Made by a program: the position numbers and the translations under genes | In this document: positions 1-10,276 of the stretch, one piece after another | Layout of the letters: each line of letters begins with the position of its first letter | Position numbering within the stretch: position 1 is the first letter of the stretch | Notes under the pieces: generated by a model | Told to the model about the DNA's origin: nothing | Database searches by the model: none | Seen by the model: the letters and a program-made list of their open reading frames with translations, nothing else | From: Pseudomonas putida | GTDB lineage: Bacteria; Pseudomonadota; Gammaproteobacteria; Pseudomonadales; Pseudomonadaceae | DNA length: 64,000 nucleotides | Assembly: GCA_029953615.1 (NCBI GenBank) | Contig: CP124529.1 | Span: 2,074,998 to 2,138,997, forward strand | Direction: 5' to 3'

Positions 1-252
1 ATACAGTTCATCCTCGGTCAACAGGCCGTAGTTGGCCAGGTTGAGCACCAGCTGGATCTTGTCTTCGACGTAGCTGTAGATCTCGGTATACGGCGGGATC
101 GCCACGTCGGCTTCGGCGAAGCTGATCTTCAACACGATGAAGAACGGCAGCATGAAGAACAGGAACAGCCAGATGAACGGCACGCCGATCACCAAGTGCC
201 GCCCCTCCGGGGTAATGCGCTGGAAGGCTCGCTTGAGCTTGCGCAGTTTCAT
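1..252 (-). CDS. potH: polyamine ABC transporter permease PotH (N-terminal part, runs off the window)
   Basis: Only the first 84 codons are present; the gene continues past the left edge. It would be one of the two inner-membrane permeases of the putrescine/spermidine importer. A basic N-terminus (MKLRKLKRAFQRI) is followed by one clear hydrophobic segment at about residues 22-43, typical of the first helix of PotB/PotH-type permeases. The ATG overlaps the potG stop codon (ATGA), so the two are translationally coupled. In the P. aeruginosa spu locus the gene in this position is spuG. The family assignment rests mainly on position after potG and on the N-terminal pattern. Confidence 0.88.
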   Translation of the reverse strand, partial: MKLRKLKRAFQRITPEGRHLVIGVPFIWLFLFFMLPFFIVLKISFAEADVAIPPYTEIYSYVEDKIQLVLNLANYGLLTEDELY

Positions 253-1391
253 GACCGCAGTACCACGCCGCTGTCGTCTTCCCACCACACGTACACTTCG
301 TCGCCCCAGGTCGGGCGGGTGCCCTGGCGCTCGGCGTTGGCGACGAACGACTGCACGACCTTGCCGCTCGGCAGCTCGACATAGAACACCGAGTGGCCAC
401 CCAGGTAGGCAATGTCGTGAACCTTGCCGCGCGACCAGTTGTGCTCGCAGGTCGGTTGCTGGGTGGTGACCAGCATCTTTTCCGGGCGCAGGGCGTAGGT
501 GATGTGCTTGTCTTCCACCGAGGTGGTGATGCCGTGGCCGACGTAGATCTTGCGCTCCAGCTCCGGGCTGGCAATGATCGCGTGGCCTTCGGCGTCGTCG
601 ACCACTTCACCTTCGAACAGGTTGACGTTACCGATGAACTCGCACACCAGGCGGCTGGTAGGCGTCTCGTAGATGTCCACCGGCGAACCGATCTGGGCGA
701 TCCAGCCCAGGTGCATGATGGCGATGCGCTGGGCCATGGTCATGGCCTCTTCCTGGTCATGGGTCACCATCACGCAGGTCACGCCCACGCGCTCGATGAT
801 CTCCACCAGTTCCAGCTGCATCTGCGAACGCAGTTTCTTGTCCAGCGCGCCCATCGGCTCGTCGAGCAGCAGCAGCTTGGGGCGCTTGGCCAGCGAGCGG
901 GCCAGGGCCACGCGCTGGCGCTGGCCACCGGACAGCTGGTGCGGCTTGCGCTTGGCGTACTGGGTCATGTGCACCAGCTTGAGCATCTCGGCCACGCGGG
1001 CGTCGATCTCGGCCTTGGGCATCTTGTCCTGCTGCAGGCCGAAGGCAATGTTCTGCGCCACGGTCATGTGCGGGAACAGCGCGTAGGACTGGAACATCAT
1101 GTTGATCGGCCGCTCGTAGGGCGGCATGTCGGTGATGTCGACGCCATCGAGGAGGATCCGCCCTTCGGTCGGACGCTCGAAGCCGGCCAGCATGCGCAGC
1201 AAGGTGGACTTGCCGGAACCGGAGCCACCCAGCAGGGCGAAGATCTCGCCCTTGCGGATTTCCAGGGACACATCGTCCACGGCTACCGTTTCGTCGAACT
1301 TTTTCGTGACCCGGTCGATCTTGACCAGCACCTGCTTGGGTTGCTGGCCACCCTCGAGGGCTTTTTTATAGGCACCGGAGGCAACTGCCAT
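249..1391 (-). CDS. potG: polyamine ABC transporter ATP-binding protein PotG
   Basis: A 380-residue ATPase that powers polyamine import together with the PotF binding proteins and the PotH/PotI permeases. Walker A (GGSGSGKST) is at residues 55-63, the signature LSGGQRQR at 153-160, Walker B with the catalytic Glu (LLLLDEP) at 173-179 and the switch His at 211. The remaining ~150 residues match the TOBE-type regulatory domain of the MalK/PotG class. I chose the ATG at 1391 because GGGAG lies 8 bases upstream; an in-frame TTG at 1409 would place that ribosome site inside the gene. It is called potG (spuF in P. aeruginosa naming) because two PotF-type genes precede it and a PotH-type permease overlaps its end. 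Confidence 0.95.
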   Translation of the reverse strand: MAVASGAYKKALEGGQQPKQVLVKIDRVTKKFDETVAVDDVSLEIRKGEIFALLGGSGSGKSTLLRMLAGFERPTEGRILLDGVDITDMPPYERPINMMFQSYALFPHMTVAQNIAFGLQQDKMPKAEIDARVAEMLKLVHMTQYAKRKPHQLSGGQRQRVALARSLAKRPKLLLLDEPMGALDKKLRSQMQLELVEIIERVGVTCVMVTHDQEEAMTMAQRIAIMHLGWIAQIGSPVDIYETPTSRLVCEFIGNVNLFEGEVVDDAEGHAIIASPELERKIYVGHGITTSVEDKHITYALRPEKMLVTTQQPTCEHNWSRGKVHDIAYLGGHSVFYVELPSGKVVQSFVANAERQGTRPTWGDEVYVWWEDDSGVVLRS

Positions 1392-1462
1392 GAGTGAAAC
1401 TCCCAACAAGATTTTTGTGCCCGCGAGCCCTGTTCTACAGGGGCCTCCACGGGCCTGGATTT

Positions 1463-2627
<1,165 letters not shown>

Positions 2628-2674
2628 TTACCTTCGCAGCTTCGATGCCGCAATCATCAATTGCCTTTCACTGG

Positions 2675-2702
2675 CTCTGGGCCGGGATCCCCCGGCCCAG
2701 AG
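2675..2702 (-). other. strong stem-loop between the two potF genes
   Basis: A perfect 12-bp stem (CTCTGGGCCGGG and its complement) with a 4-base loop lies 14 bases past the potF stop and ~115 bases before the next gene's start. No T-run follows, so it is not a standard terminator. Hairpins in this position in binding-protein operons commonly protect the upstream mRNA and lower expression downstream; that role is inferred here. Confidence 0.6.
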
Positions 2703-2716
2703 GTGCCGCATCGGGG

Positions 2717-3814
2717 TTATTTGCCCGACTTGATCTTGGTCCAGCTGCGGGTGATGTCACGCTGGGCCTTCGCTTCAGGTGCAGCGATGGCGTACAGCTG
2801 TTTCTTCACTTCGGCTGGTGGGTAGATGCTTGGGTCGCTGGTGATTTCCTTGTCCACGAACTGGGTGGCGGCAGCGTTGCCGTTCGGGAAGCGCACGGCG
2901 TTGGTGATTTCAGCCATGATTTCCGGCTGCATCAGGAAGTTCATGAACTGGTAGGCAGCGTCTTTGTGCTCGGCATCCTTGGGGATAGCGACCATGTCGT
3001 AGAAGGTACCGGCACCTTCCTTCGGAATGACGTAGTCCACTTTGACCTTGTCGCCAGCTTCGTGGGCACGGGCCTTGGACTGCTCCAGGTCACCCGAGTA
3101 ACCGACGGCTACGCAGATGTTGCCGTTGGCCATGTCGCCGATGTACTTGGACGAGTGGAAGTAGGTGATCGAAGGACGGATCTTGAGGAACAGGTCCTCG
3201 GCGGCCTTCAGGTCTTCCTTCTTGGTGCTGTCGGTCGGCTTGCCGAGGTAGTGCAGCGCAGCCGGGAGCATTTCGGTCGGGGCGTCGAGGAAGCTCACGC
3301 CGCAGCTCTTGAGCTTGGCGATGTTCTCAGGCTTGAACACCACGTCCCACGAGTCGATCTTGTCCACGCCCAGCGCGGCCTTGACCTTCTCCGGGTTGTA
3401 GCCGATGCCGATCGAGCCCCACATGTACGGGAAGGCGTGCTTGTTGTCCTTGTCGCTGGCATCGCCAACGGCCTTGAGCAGGTCAGGGTCGAGGTTCTTC
3501 CAGTTCGGCAGCTTGGAGCGGTCCAGCTCCTCGTACACGCCAGCCTTGATCTGCTTGGCCAGGAAGTTGTTGGACGGCACCACGATGTCGTAGCCGGACT
3601 TGCCGGCCAGCAGCTTGGCTTCGAGGGTTTCGTTGCTGTCGAACACGTCGTACTTGACCTTGATACCGGTCTGCTTCTCGAACTTGGCAATGGTGTCCGG
3701 AGCGATGTAGTCCGACCAGTTGTAGACGTTCAACACCTTGTCTTCAGCCTGAACAGCGGTAGCCATGGCGCCCATCAGGGCGGCGGCCAGCAACGTCTTG
3801 CCCATTTTATTCAT
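2717..3814 (-). CDS. potF: periplasmic putrescine/polyamine-binding protein PotF
   Basis: A 365-residue solute-binding protein that captures polyamines in the periplasm and delivers them to the PotGHI importer. Residues 1-23 form a Sec signal peptide ([15 protein letters not shown]..., cleavage after VQA). The mature protein begins [13 protein letters not shown] and has the full PotD/PotF pattern up to SWTKIKSGK. The ATG at 3814 has GGAG 8 bases upstream; an in-frame upstream ATG at 3847 would add a non-hydrophobic extension without a ribosome site. It is the first of two tandem paralogues downstream of spuC and so corresponds in order to SpuD, the putrescine-binding protein of P. aeruginosa. 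Ligand preference cannot be read reliably from sequence alone. Confidence 0.95.
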   Translation of the reverse strand: MNKMGKTLLAAALMGAMATAVQAEDKVLNVYNWSDYIAPDTIAKFEKQTGIKVKYDVFDSNETLEAKLLAGKSGYDIVVPSNNFLAKQIKAGVYEELDRSKLPNWKNLDPDLLKAVGDASDKDNKHAFPYMWGSIGIGYNPEKVKAALGVDKIDSWDVVFKPENIAKLKSCGVSFLDAPTEMLPAALHYLGKPTDSTKKEDLKAAEDLFLKIRPSITYFHSSKYIGDMANGNICVAVGYSGDLEQSKARAHEAGDKVKVDYVIPKEGAGTFYDMVAIPKDAEHKDAAYQFMNFLMQPEIMAEITNAVRFPNGNAAATQFVDKEITSDPSIYPPAEVKKQLYAIAAPEAKAQRDITRSWTKIKSGK

Positions 3815-3912
3815 GCGTAATGCTCCAGAATTTTTTTGTTTAGCCATCTGTTCAGCAGCCAGGACCTACGGTGCAGAGCGCGCGGCGACTGAAACAGTCG
3901 CTAGTCTGGCAA

Positions 3913-3952
3913 GTTACAAGGCTCTGTATCAAGGAAAGCAGGGCCTTGTAAC
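3913..3952. other. inverted repeat upstream of potF
   Basis: Two perfect 10-base arms (GTTACAAGGC and GCCTTGTAAC) separated by 20 bases lie in the 171-base gap between the end of spuC and the start of potF. It could be a weak terminator for spuC, a leader hairpin of the potF transcript, or an operator. No T-run is present on either side. Confidence 0.45.
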
Positions 3953-3985
3953 GACTTAATGTCACATCGCTAGCCTAGCAAACTG

Positions 3986-5347
3986 TCAACGAATCGCTTC
4001 GAGCGTCAGGTCCAGGCATTTGCGTGCCTTTTCCACCAGTTCGTCGATCTCCGCGTGGCTGATCACTAGCGGTGGCGCGATGATCATGGTGTCCCCCACC
4101 GCGCGCATGATCAGGCCATTGTCGAAGCAGAAGGTGCGGCAGATCATGCCCACGCCCTTGCCTTCGTAACGGCTGCGGGTGGCCTTGTCCTTGACCAGCT
4201 CGATCGCGCCGAGCAGGCCCAGGCCGCGTACCTCGCCCACCAGCGGGTGGTCCTGCAGTTCACGCAAACGCTTTTGCAAATACGGTGCCGCTTCGGTGCG
4301 CGCCTTCTCGACGATTTTCTCGTCGCGCAGGATGCGCAGGTTTTCCAGGCCCACCGCCGCCGCTACCGGGTGGCCGGAGTAGGTGAAGCCGTGGTTGAAG
4401 TCGCCGCCTTGGCTGAGTACCTGGGCCACGGTGTCACGCACGATCACACCGCCCATGGGGATGTAACCGGAGGTCAGGCCCTTGGCGATGGTCATCAGGT
4501 CGGGCTTGAGGTCGTAGTAGTCGGAACCGAACCACTCGCCGGTGCGGCCGAAGCCGCAGATCACTTCGTCGGCGACGAACAGGATGTCGTACCTGGCGAG
4601 AATCTCCTTCACCTTCGGCCAGTAGGTTTCCGGCGGGATGATCACGCCGCCGGCACCCTGGATCGGCTCGGCGATGAAAGCGGCGACGTTGTCTTCGCCG
4701 ACTTCGAGGATTTTCTGCTCCAGCTGCTCGGCTGCCCACACCCCGAACTCATCCGGGGTCATGTCGCCACCTTCGCCGAACCAGTAAGGCTGCGGGATAT
4801 GCACGATGCCAGGGATCGGCAGGCCGCCTTGCTCGTGCATGCCGCTCATGCCGCCCAGGCTGGCACCAGCCACGGTGGAGCCGTGGTAGCCGTTGATGCG
4901 GCCGATGATGGTCTGCTTCTGTGGCTTGCCTTTCAGCGCCCAGTAGTGGCGGACCATGCGCAGCACGGTGTCGTTGCCTTCGGAGCCGGAACCGGTGAAG
5001 AACACATGGGTCATGCCCTGTGGCGCCACGTCGGAGATGGCCTTGGCCAGCTCCAGCGCAGGCGGGTGGGCAGTCTGGAAGAACAGGTTGTAATACGGCA
5101 GCTCGCGCATCTGCTTTTCTGCCGCCTGCACCAGTTCCTCACGGCCGTAGCCTACTGCCACGCACCACAGGCCAGCCATGCCGTCGAGAATCTTGTGCCC
5201 CTCGCTATCCCACAAATGCACACCCTGGGCCTTGGTGATGATGCGCGGCCCCTTTTCCTTCAGCTGCTTGTAATCACTGAAGGGCGCGAGGTGATGCTCC
5301 CCGCTCAGGGTTTGCCATTCACGGGTTTGCGGGTTGTTGACGCTCAT
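3986..5347 (-). CDS. spuC: putrescine/polyamine-pyruvate aminotransferase SpuC
   Basis: A class III, PLP-dependent aminotransferase of 453 residues that transfers the amino group of putrescine (and related diamines) to pyruvate, giving 4-aminobutanal and alanine. Visible family features are the GSGSEGND phosphate-binding loop at 119-126, YHGST at 154-158, the cofactor-contacting Asp in [13 protein letters not shown] (D260) and the PLP-lysine in IAKGLTSGY (K289). The ATG at 5347 has GGAG 9 bases upstream. The gene follows spuB by 46 bases and precedes the polyamine importer, so uptake and catabolism are encoded together. Class III enzymes include beta-alanine and omega-amino acid transaminases, but the spu context strongly favours SpuC. 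Confidence 0.94.
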   Translation of the reverse strand: MSVNNPQTREWQTLSGEHHLAPFSDYKQLKEKGPRIITKAQGVHLWDSEGHKILDGMAGLWCVAVGYGREELVQAAEKQMRELPYYNLFFQTAHPPALELAKAISDVAPQGMTHVFFTGSGSEGNDTVLRMVRHYWALKGKPQKQTIIGRINGYHGSTVAGASLGGMSGMHEQGGLPIPGIVHIPQPYWFGEGGDMTPDEFGVWAAEQLEQKILEVGEDNVAAFIAEPIQGAGGVIIPPETYWPKVKEILARYDILFVADEVICGFGRTGEWFGSDYYDLKPDLMTIAKGLTSGYIPMGGVIVRDTVAQVLSQGGDFNHGFTYSGHPVAAAVGLENLRILRDEKIVEKARTEAAPYLQKRLRELQDHPLVGEVRGLGLLGAIELVKDKATRSRYEGKGVGMICRTFCFDNGLIMRAVGDTMIIAPPLVISHAEIDELVEKARKCLDLTLEAIR

Positions 5348-5393
5348 GTGCTTCTCCGTTGTTCGACAGCCGCGTCCTGCGGCACCAGATTTA

Positions 5394-6752
5394 TCAGACA
5401 GCAAACAGCAGGAACTCACGCTCCCAGGAACTGATGACTCGCTTGAAGTTCTCGTGCTCGGCGCGCTTGGTAGCGACGTAGCCGGTGATGAACTTCTTGC
5501 CCAGGTACTGCACCAGTGCACGGCTGTTTTCCATGCGTTCCAAGGCATCTTCGATGGTCAGTGGCAGGCGCAGGTTGCGGCGTTCGTAGCCACGGCCCTG
5601 CACCGGCGCGCTGGCGTCGATGCCTTCGACCATGCCGATGTAGCCACACAGCAGGCTGGCGGCAATGGCCAGGTAAGGGTTGGCGTCGGCGCCTGGCAGG
5701 CGGTTCTCGACCCGGCGGCTTTGCGGGCCGGCGTCCGGCACGCGCAGGCCGACGGTACGGTTTTCCTCGCCCCACTCCACGTTCACCGGCGCCGAGGTGT
5801 CGGGCAGGAAGCGGCGGAACGAGTTGACGTTGGGGGCAAACAGCGGCAGCGCCTCGGGGATGAACTTCTGCAGGCCACCGATGTGGTGCAGGAACAGTTC
5901 GCTCATGCTGCCGTCGTCGTTGCTGAAGATGTTCTTGCCGGTAGCCACGTCGACCACGCTCTGGTGCAGATGCATGGCACTGCCTGGCTCGCCGGTCATG
6001 GGCTTGGCCATGAAGGTGGCGGCGACATTGTGCTTGAGCGCGGCCTCGCGCATGGTGCGCTTGAACACCAGGATCTGGTCGGCCAGGTGCAGGGCATTGC
6101 CATGACGGAAATTGATCTCCATCTGCGCCGTGCCGTCTTCATGGATAAGCGTGTCGAGGTCCAGCTGCTGCAGTTCGCACCAGTCGTAAACGTCTTCGAA
6201 CAGCGGGTCGAATTCGTTGGCGGCTTCGATCGAGAACGACTGGCGGCCGGTTTCCGGGCGGCCCGAGCGGCCTACCGGGGGCTGCAGCGGGAAGTCAGGG
6301 TCTTCGCTGCGCTTGGTCAGGTAGAACTCCATCTCTGGCGCGACAATCGGCTGCCAGCCCTTGTCAGCGTAGAGCTTGAGCACTTTCTTCAAGACGTTGC
6401 GCGGCGATAGTTCGACCGGGTTGCCCTTCTTGTCGTAGGTGTCGTGGATCACCTGGGCGGTCGGCTCGATGGCCCATGGCACGAGGAACACGGCGTTCTC
6501 GTCGGGGCGGCAGATCATGTCGATGTCCGCCGGGTCCAGCAGTTCGTAATAGATGTCGTCGTCGACGTAATCGCCGGTCACGGTCTGCAGCAGCACGCTC
6601 TCGGGCAAGCGCATGCCTTTTTCGGCGATGAACTTGTTGGTAGGCGAAATTTTGCCGCGAGTGATGCCGGTCAGGTCACTGATCATGCATTCGACTTCGG
6701 TGATCTTGTGCTCTTTCAACCAATCGGTGAGCTGGTCGAGGTTGTTACTCAT
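5394..6752 (-). CDS. spuB: gamma-glutamylpolyamine synthetase, glutamine synthetase family (SpuB-type)
   Basis: A 452-residue member of the glutamine synthetase superfamily (PuuA group) that ligates glutamate to the amino group of putrescine or another polyamine, using ATP, as the first step of the gamma-glutamyl route. GS features include the metal-binding Glu in [20 protein letters not shown], the [12 protein letters not shown] metal/substrate loop and NRTVGLRVP. It lacks the adenylylation-site context expected of GlnA and is shorter than GlnA (~468). It begins the minus-strand spuB-spuC-pot run and is divergent from a second GS-like gene across a 574-base gap. The name follows its position directly upstream of spuC; the split between spuB and spuI is not certain. 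Confidence 0.88.
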   Translation of the reverse strand: MSNNLDQLTDWLKEHKITEVECMISDLTGITRGKISPTNKFIAEKGMRLPESVLLQTVTGDYVDDDIYYELLDPADIDMICRPDENAVFLVPWAIEPTAQVIHDTYDKKGNPVELSPRNVLKKVLKLYADKGWQPIVAPEMEFYLTKRSEDPDFPLQPPVGRSGRPETGRQSFSIEAANEFDPLFEDVYDWCELQQLDLDTLIHEDGTAQMEINFRHGNALHLADQILVFKRTMREAALKHNVAATFMAKPMTGEPGSAMHLHQSVVDVATGKNIFSNDDGSMSELFLHHIGGLQKFIPEALPLFAPNVNSFRRFLPDTSAPVNVEWGEENRTVGLRVPDAGPQSRRVENRLPGADANPYLAIAASLLCGYIGMVEGIDASAPVQGRGYERRNLRLPLTIEDALERMENSRALVQYLGKKFITGYVATKRAEHENFKRVISSWEREFLLFAV

Positions 6753-7326
6753 AAATACCTCAGGAGGTAAGGTGGTCCGCGCACTGATTCTGGATGGAGT
6801 ACATTGCTAAAGCAAAAACCCCCGCGCAGAGCCACAGTGGATACACTGAAAACAGGTGCGTCCGTAATGAGTTCGAAAGGCAGGAAGACGAAACGAAGGG
6901 CGGCAAGCCGCTACGAGGGCAGGTCCGGGCGCGCCAAACGTCAATTATTGCGGCCAGGGCGGCAACGCCATCGACGAAGCTTGCAAAAATGACGGATGTA
7001 CCCGATGGCACTGCGCAGGCAGTGCTTTCAGGTCGCGGCAAGCGGACCATGTGACCCTCGTATTATTGTGTTCTGGGTTGAGACCGAGCTTAGCCTTGTT
7101 CATTTTTTTACACAACACCTCCGTAAAAAATAAAACACGGCTCGTCGGAGATAGCCCTTCGTGCGGTAAATAGCGGATAATGGCTTGCCCCGATATGCAG
7201 CAAATCTGCCGTCGATGAGCCATTTCAGGGCATCATGGGGTTGGCTTGACATCAGTTTGTCTTTTCGATTGACTGGTCTTGCAAGCCCCCCTTGATTGAT
7301 ATTTTTAACAACAAAGGTGTTGCATC
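6753..7326. promoter_or_regulatory. 574-base divergent control region between the two gamma-glutamylpolyamine synthetase genes
   Basis: No convincing protein-coding gene is seen. The region must hold the promoters of both divergent genes. A short palindrome TTGCTAAAGCAA lies at 6804-6815, 52 bases upstream of spuB and near where its promoter should be; it could be an operator. A TTGACA hexamer occurs at 7247-7252, upstream of the plus-strand gene, but I see no matching -10. I found no GG-N10-GC sigma-54 site. Polyamine-responsive control is expected from the pathway but not demonstrated by the sequence. Confidence 0.5.
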
Positions 7327-8703
7327 ATGTCGGTACCCCCGCGTGCCGTTCAGCTTAACGAAGCGAACGCGTTCCTTAAGGAACATCCTGAGGTTCTCTA
7401 CGTTGACCTTCTGATTGCAGATATGAATGGTGTGGTGCGTGGCAAGCGCATAGAGCGCACCAGCCTCCACAAGGTTTACGAGAAAGGCATCAACCTGCCG
7501 GCCTCCCTCTTCGCCCTGGACATCAACGGTTCCACCGTCGAAAGCACCGGGCTGGGCCTGGATATCGGCGATGCTGACCGCATCTGCTATCCAATCCCTG
7601 ACACACTCTGTAATGAGCCGTGGCAAAAGCGCCCCACCGCCCAGCTGCTGATGACCATGCACGAGCTCGAAGGCGAGCCGTTCTTCGCCGACCCGCGTGA
7701 AGTACTGCGCCAGGTCGTGAGCAAGTTCACCGAAATGGGCCTGACCATCTGCGCCGCATTCGAGCTGGAGTTCTACCTGATCGACCAGGAGAACGTGAAC
7801 GGCCGCCCGCAGCCGCCACGCTCGCCCATTTCCGGCAAACGCCCGCAGTCGACCCAGGTGTACCTGATCGACGACCTCGACGAATATGCCGACTGCCTGC
7901 AGGACATCCTCGAAGGCGCGAAAGAGCAAGGTATCCCGGCCGACGCCATCGTCAAGGAAAGCGCCCCGGCGCAGTTCGAAGTCAACCTGCACCACGTGGC
8001 CGACCCGCTCAAGGCCTGCGACTACGCGGTACTGCTCAAGCGGTTGATCAAGAACATCGCCTACGACCATGAAATGGACACCACCTTCATGGCCAAGCCC
8101 TACCCGGGCCAGGCAGGCAACGGCCTGCATGTACACATTTCCGTGCTGGACAAAGATGGCAACAACATCTTCACCAGCGAGGATCCCGAGCAGAACGCCG
8201 CGCTACGTCACGCTGTCGGCGGTGTGCTCGAGACCCTGCCCGCTTCGATGGCGTTCCTTTGCCCGAACGTCAACTCGTACCGCCGCTTCGGTGCGCAGTT
8301 CTATGTACCGAACGCGCCTAGCTGGGGCCTGGACAACCGCACCGTGGCCCTGCGCGTGCCGACCGGTTCGCCGGACGCCGTGCGTATCGAGCATCGCGTG
8401 GCCGGTGCCGACGCCAACCCGTACCTGATGATGGCCGCCGTGCTGGCCGGCGTACACCATGGCCTGACCAACAAGGTCGAGCCGGGTGCGCCGATCGAAG
8501 GCAACTCGTACGAGCAGCTGGAGCAGAGCCTGCCGAACAACCTGCGCGATGCCCTGCGCGAGCTGGACGACAGCGAGATCCTGAACAAGTACATCGATCC
8601 GAAGTACATCGACATCTTCGTCGCGTGCAAGGAGAGCGAGCTGGAGGAGTTCGAGCACTCGATCTCCGACCTCGAGTACAACTGGTACCTGCATACCGTG
8701 TAA
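7327..8703 (+). CDS. spuI: gamma-glutamylpolyamine synthetase, glutamine synthetase family (second paralogue, SpuI-type)
   Basis: A 458-residue GS-superfamily ligase, paralogous to the gene on the other side of the divergent control region. Conserved GS landmarks are the metal-binding Glu in AAFELEFYL, the ESAPAQFEVNLHH strand, GNGLHVHISVLD and NRTVALRVP. The N-terminal stretch EVLYVDLLIADMNGVVRGK is the beta-grasp domain found in PuuA-type enzymes. It probably forms a gamma-glutamyl derivative of putrescine or a longer polyamine; having two paralogues suggests divided substrate preference, which sequence alone does not settle. A canonical terminator follows immediately, so it appears to be a single-gene unit. 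The ATG at 7327 has AAGGTG 7 bases upstream. Confidence 0.88.
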   Translation: MSVPPRAVQLNEANAFLKEHPEVLYVDLLIADMNGVVRGKRIERTSLHKVYEKGINLPASLFALDINGSTVESTGLGLDIGDADRICYPIPDTLCNEPWQKRPTAQLLMTMHELEGEPFFADPREVLRQVVSKFTEMGLTICAAFELEFYLIDQENVNGRPQPPRSPISGKRPQSTQVYLIDDLDEYADCLQDILEGAKEQGIPADAIVKESAPAQFEVNLHHVADPLKACDYAVLLKRLIKNIAYDHEMDTTFMAKPYPGQAGNGLHVHISVLDKDGNNIFTSEDPEQNAALRHAVGGVLETLPASMAFLCPNVNSYRRFGAQFYVPNAPSWGLDNRTVALRVPTGSPDAVRIEHRVAGADANPYLMMAAVLAGVHHGLTNKVEPGAPIEGNSYEQLEQSLPNNLRDALRELDDSEILNKYIDPKYIDIFVACKESELEEFEHSISDLEYNWYLHTV

Positions 8704-8708
8704 ACGAA

Positions 8709-8738
8709 AACGCCGCCCACAGGGCGGCGTTCTTGTTT
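8709..8738 (+). terminator. rho-independent terminator after the SpuI-type gene
   Basis: A 10-bp stem (AACGCCGCCC with GGGCGGCGTT, 3-base loop) at 8709-8731 is followed by TCTTGTTT, six bases after the stop codon. Confidence 0.85.
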
Positions 8739-8750
8739 GAGATCGGTGTC

Positions 8751-8844
8751 GCCTGCTTCGCGGGCTTGCCCGCTCCCACAGGTACACCACAGGTTTCAGG
8801 CCTTGTGAGTACCCTGTGGGAGCGGGCGAGCCCGCGAAGAGGCC
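8751..8844. repeat. REP pair (P. putida type), head-to-head
   Basis: Two inverted copies of the REP motif (gcccgctcccacagg and its complement cctgtgggagcgggc, each flanked by the cgcggg/cccgcg half-stem) separated by ~40 bases. It lies between the converging ends of the SpuI-type gene and argA and can fold into a long hairpin. Confidence 0.85.
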
Positions 8845-8853
8845 GGTACAGGC

Positions 8854-10152
8854 TTACAAGGGCTTCTCGAAGATTTTCGAGTTGCGCTGGTAGTTGTACA
8901 GCGAAGCCCGCGCCGCCGGCAGCCGCTCCACCCCACTCGGCGCAAACCCGCGTTCGCGGAACCAGTGCGCGGTTCGCGTCGTCAGCACGAACAAGGTGTT
9001 CAGCCCCAACTGCCGCGCCCGGCTCTCGATACGTTCCAGCAGTTCGTCACCACGCCCGCCATGGCGGTACTCCGGGTTCACCGCCAGGCACGCCAGTTCG
9101 CCGGCGTCGGAGTCGGCAATCGGGTACAACGCCGCACAGGCGATAATCATGCCTTCGCGCTCGACCACGCTGAATTGCTCGATCTCCCGCTCCAGCACCT
9201 CGCGCGAGCGACGTACCAGGATGCCCTGCTCTTCCAGCGGGCTGATCAGCTCCAGCAAACCGCCCACATCCTCGATGGTTGCCTCGCGCACCACTTCGAA
9301 CTGCTCCTGCGACACCAACGTGCCGCCACCACCACGGGTGAACAGCTCGGTCAGCAAGGCGCCGTCCTCGGCATAGCTGACGATATGGCTGCGCGCCACA
9401 CCGCCTTTGCAGGCTTCGGCCGCGGCATCCAGCAATTCGCCCTGGTAATCACTGCCCAGACGCTGCAAATGCGGAGCAACCTGCTGCGGGCGCAGCTCAC
9501 GCACCAGCTTGCCATCGGCATCCAGAAGGCCCGGCTCGGCACCGAACAGCAGCAGCTTGTCGGCACCCAGTTCGATGGCGGCGCGGGTGGCCACGTCTTC
9601 GCAGGCCAGGTTGAAAATTTCCCCCGTGGGCGAGTAGCCCAGCGGCGACAACAGCACGATGGAGCGCTCGTCGAGCAGGCGGCTGATCCCCTTGCGGTCG
9701 ACCCGGCGCACTTCGCCGGTGTGGTGGTAGTCCACACCTTCGAGCACGCCGATCGGCCGCGCCGTGACCAGGTTGCCGGACGCCACGCGCAGGCGCGAGC
9801 CCTGCATCGGCGAAGCGGCGATGTCCATCGACAGGCGCGCCTCGATGGCCAGGCGCAGGGCGCCCACAGCATCGATCACGCAGTCCAGGGTGGCGGCGTC
9901 GGTAATGCGCAGACCACGGTGGTAGTGCGGGGTCAGGCCCCGATCCGCCAGGCGGCTTTCGATCTGCGGGCGCGAGCCATGTACCAGCACCAGGCGCACG
10001 CCCAGGCTGTGCAGCAGTACCAGGTCGTGGACGATGTTGCCGAAATTAGGGTGTTCCACCCCATCGCCAGGGAGCATGACCACGAAGGTGCAGTCGCGAT
10101 GGGCATTGATGTACGGGGAGGCATGACGCAGCCAGTTGACGTAGTCGGGCAT
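8854..10152 (-). CDS. argA: N-acetylglutamate synthase ArgA (amino-acid kinase-like plus GNAT)
   Basis: A 432-residue N-acetylglutamate synthase that makes N-acetyl-L-glutamate from glutamate and acetyl-CoA, the entry step of arginine synthesis. The N-terminal ~280 residues are an amino-acid-kinase fold (LVLVHGSRPQIESRL near residue 55, typically the arginine feedback site), lacking a real kinase function. The C-terminal ~145 residues form a GNAT acetyltransferase with the acetyl-CoA loop NPEYRHGGRGDELL near 365-380. Length equals that of classical Pseudomonas ArgA. The gene lies 124 bases downstream of argE on the same strand; no clear terminator lies between them. Confidence 0.96.
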   Translation of the reverse strand: MPDYVNWLRHASPYINAHRDCTFVVMLPGDGVEHPNFGNIVHDLVLLHSLGVRLVLVHGSRPQIESRLADRGLTPHYHRGLRITDAATLDCVIDAVGALRLAIEARLSMDIAASPMQGSRLRVASGNLVTARPIGVLEGVDYHHTGEVRRVDRKGISRLLDERSIVLLSPLGYSPTGEIFNLACEDVATRAAIELGADKLLLFGAEPGLLDADGKLVRELRPQQVAPHLQRLGSDYQGELLDAAAEACKGGVARSHIVSYAEDGALLTELFTRGGGGTLVSQEQFEVVREATIEDVGGLLELISPLEEQGILVRRSREVLEREIEQFSVVEREGMIIACAALYPIADSDAGELACLAVNPEYRHGGRGDELLERIESRARQLGLNTLFVLTTRTAHWFRERGFAPSGVERLPAARASLYNYQRNSKIFEKPL

Positions 10153-10276
10153 GACAGGGCCTGTGGATAAGTGGACGGAGAACGGCGATACAGGGGGCGT
10201 TCAGGATCATCGTCGGAACAGGCTTGCGGTCACGCGCGGTCTCCTCTAGGCAGGAACGAATCAGTCCGGTTGACGT

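Noticed and set aside
6753..7326. Sigma-54 promoters for the spu genes
   Set aside because: I scanned both strands for GG-N10-GC with TGGCA/TTGC character and found no convincing match.
10153..10276. Small gene between argA and argE
   Set aside because: No open frame with start and ribosome site longer than a few codons; nothing notable is seen.
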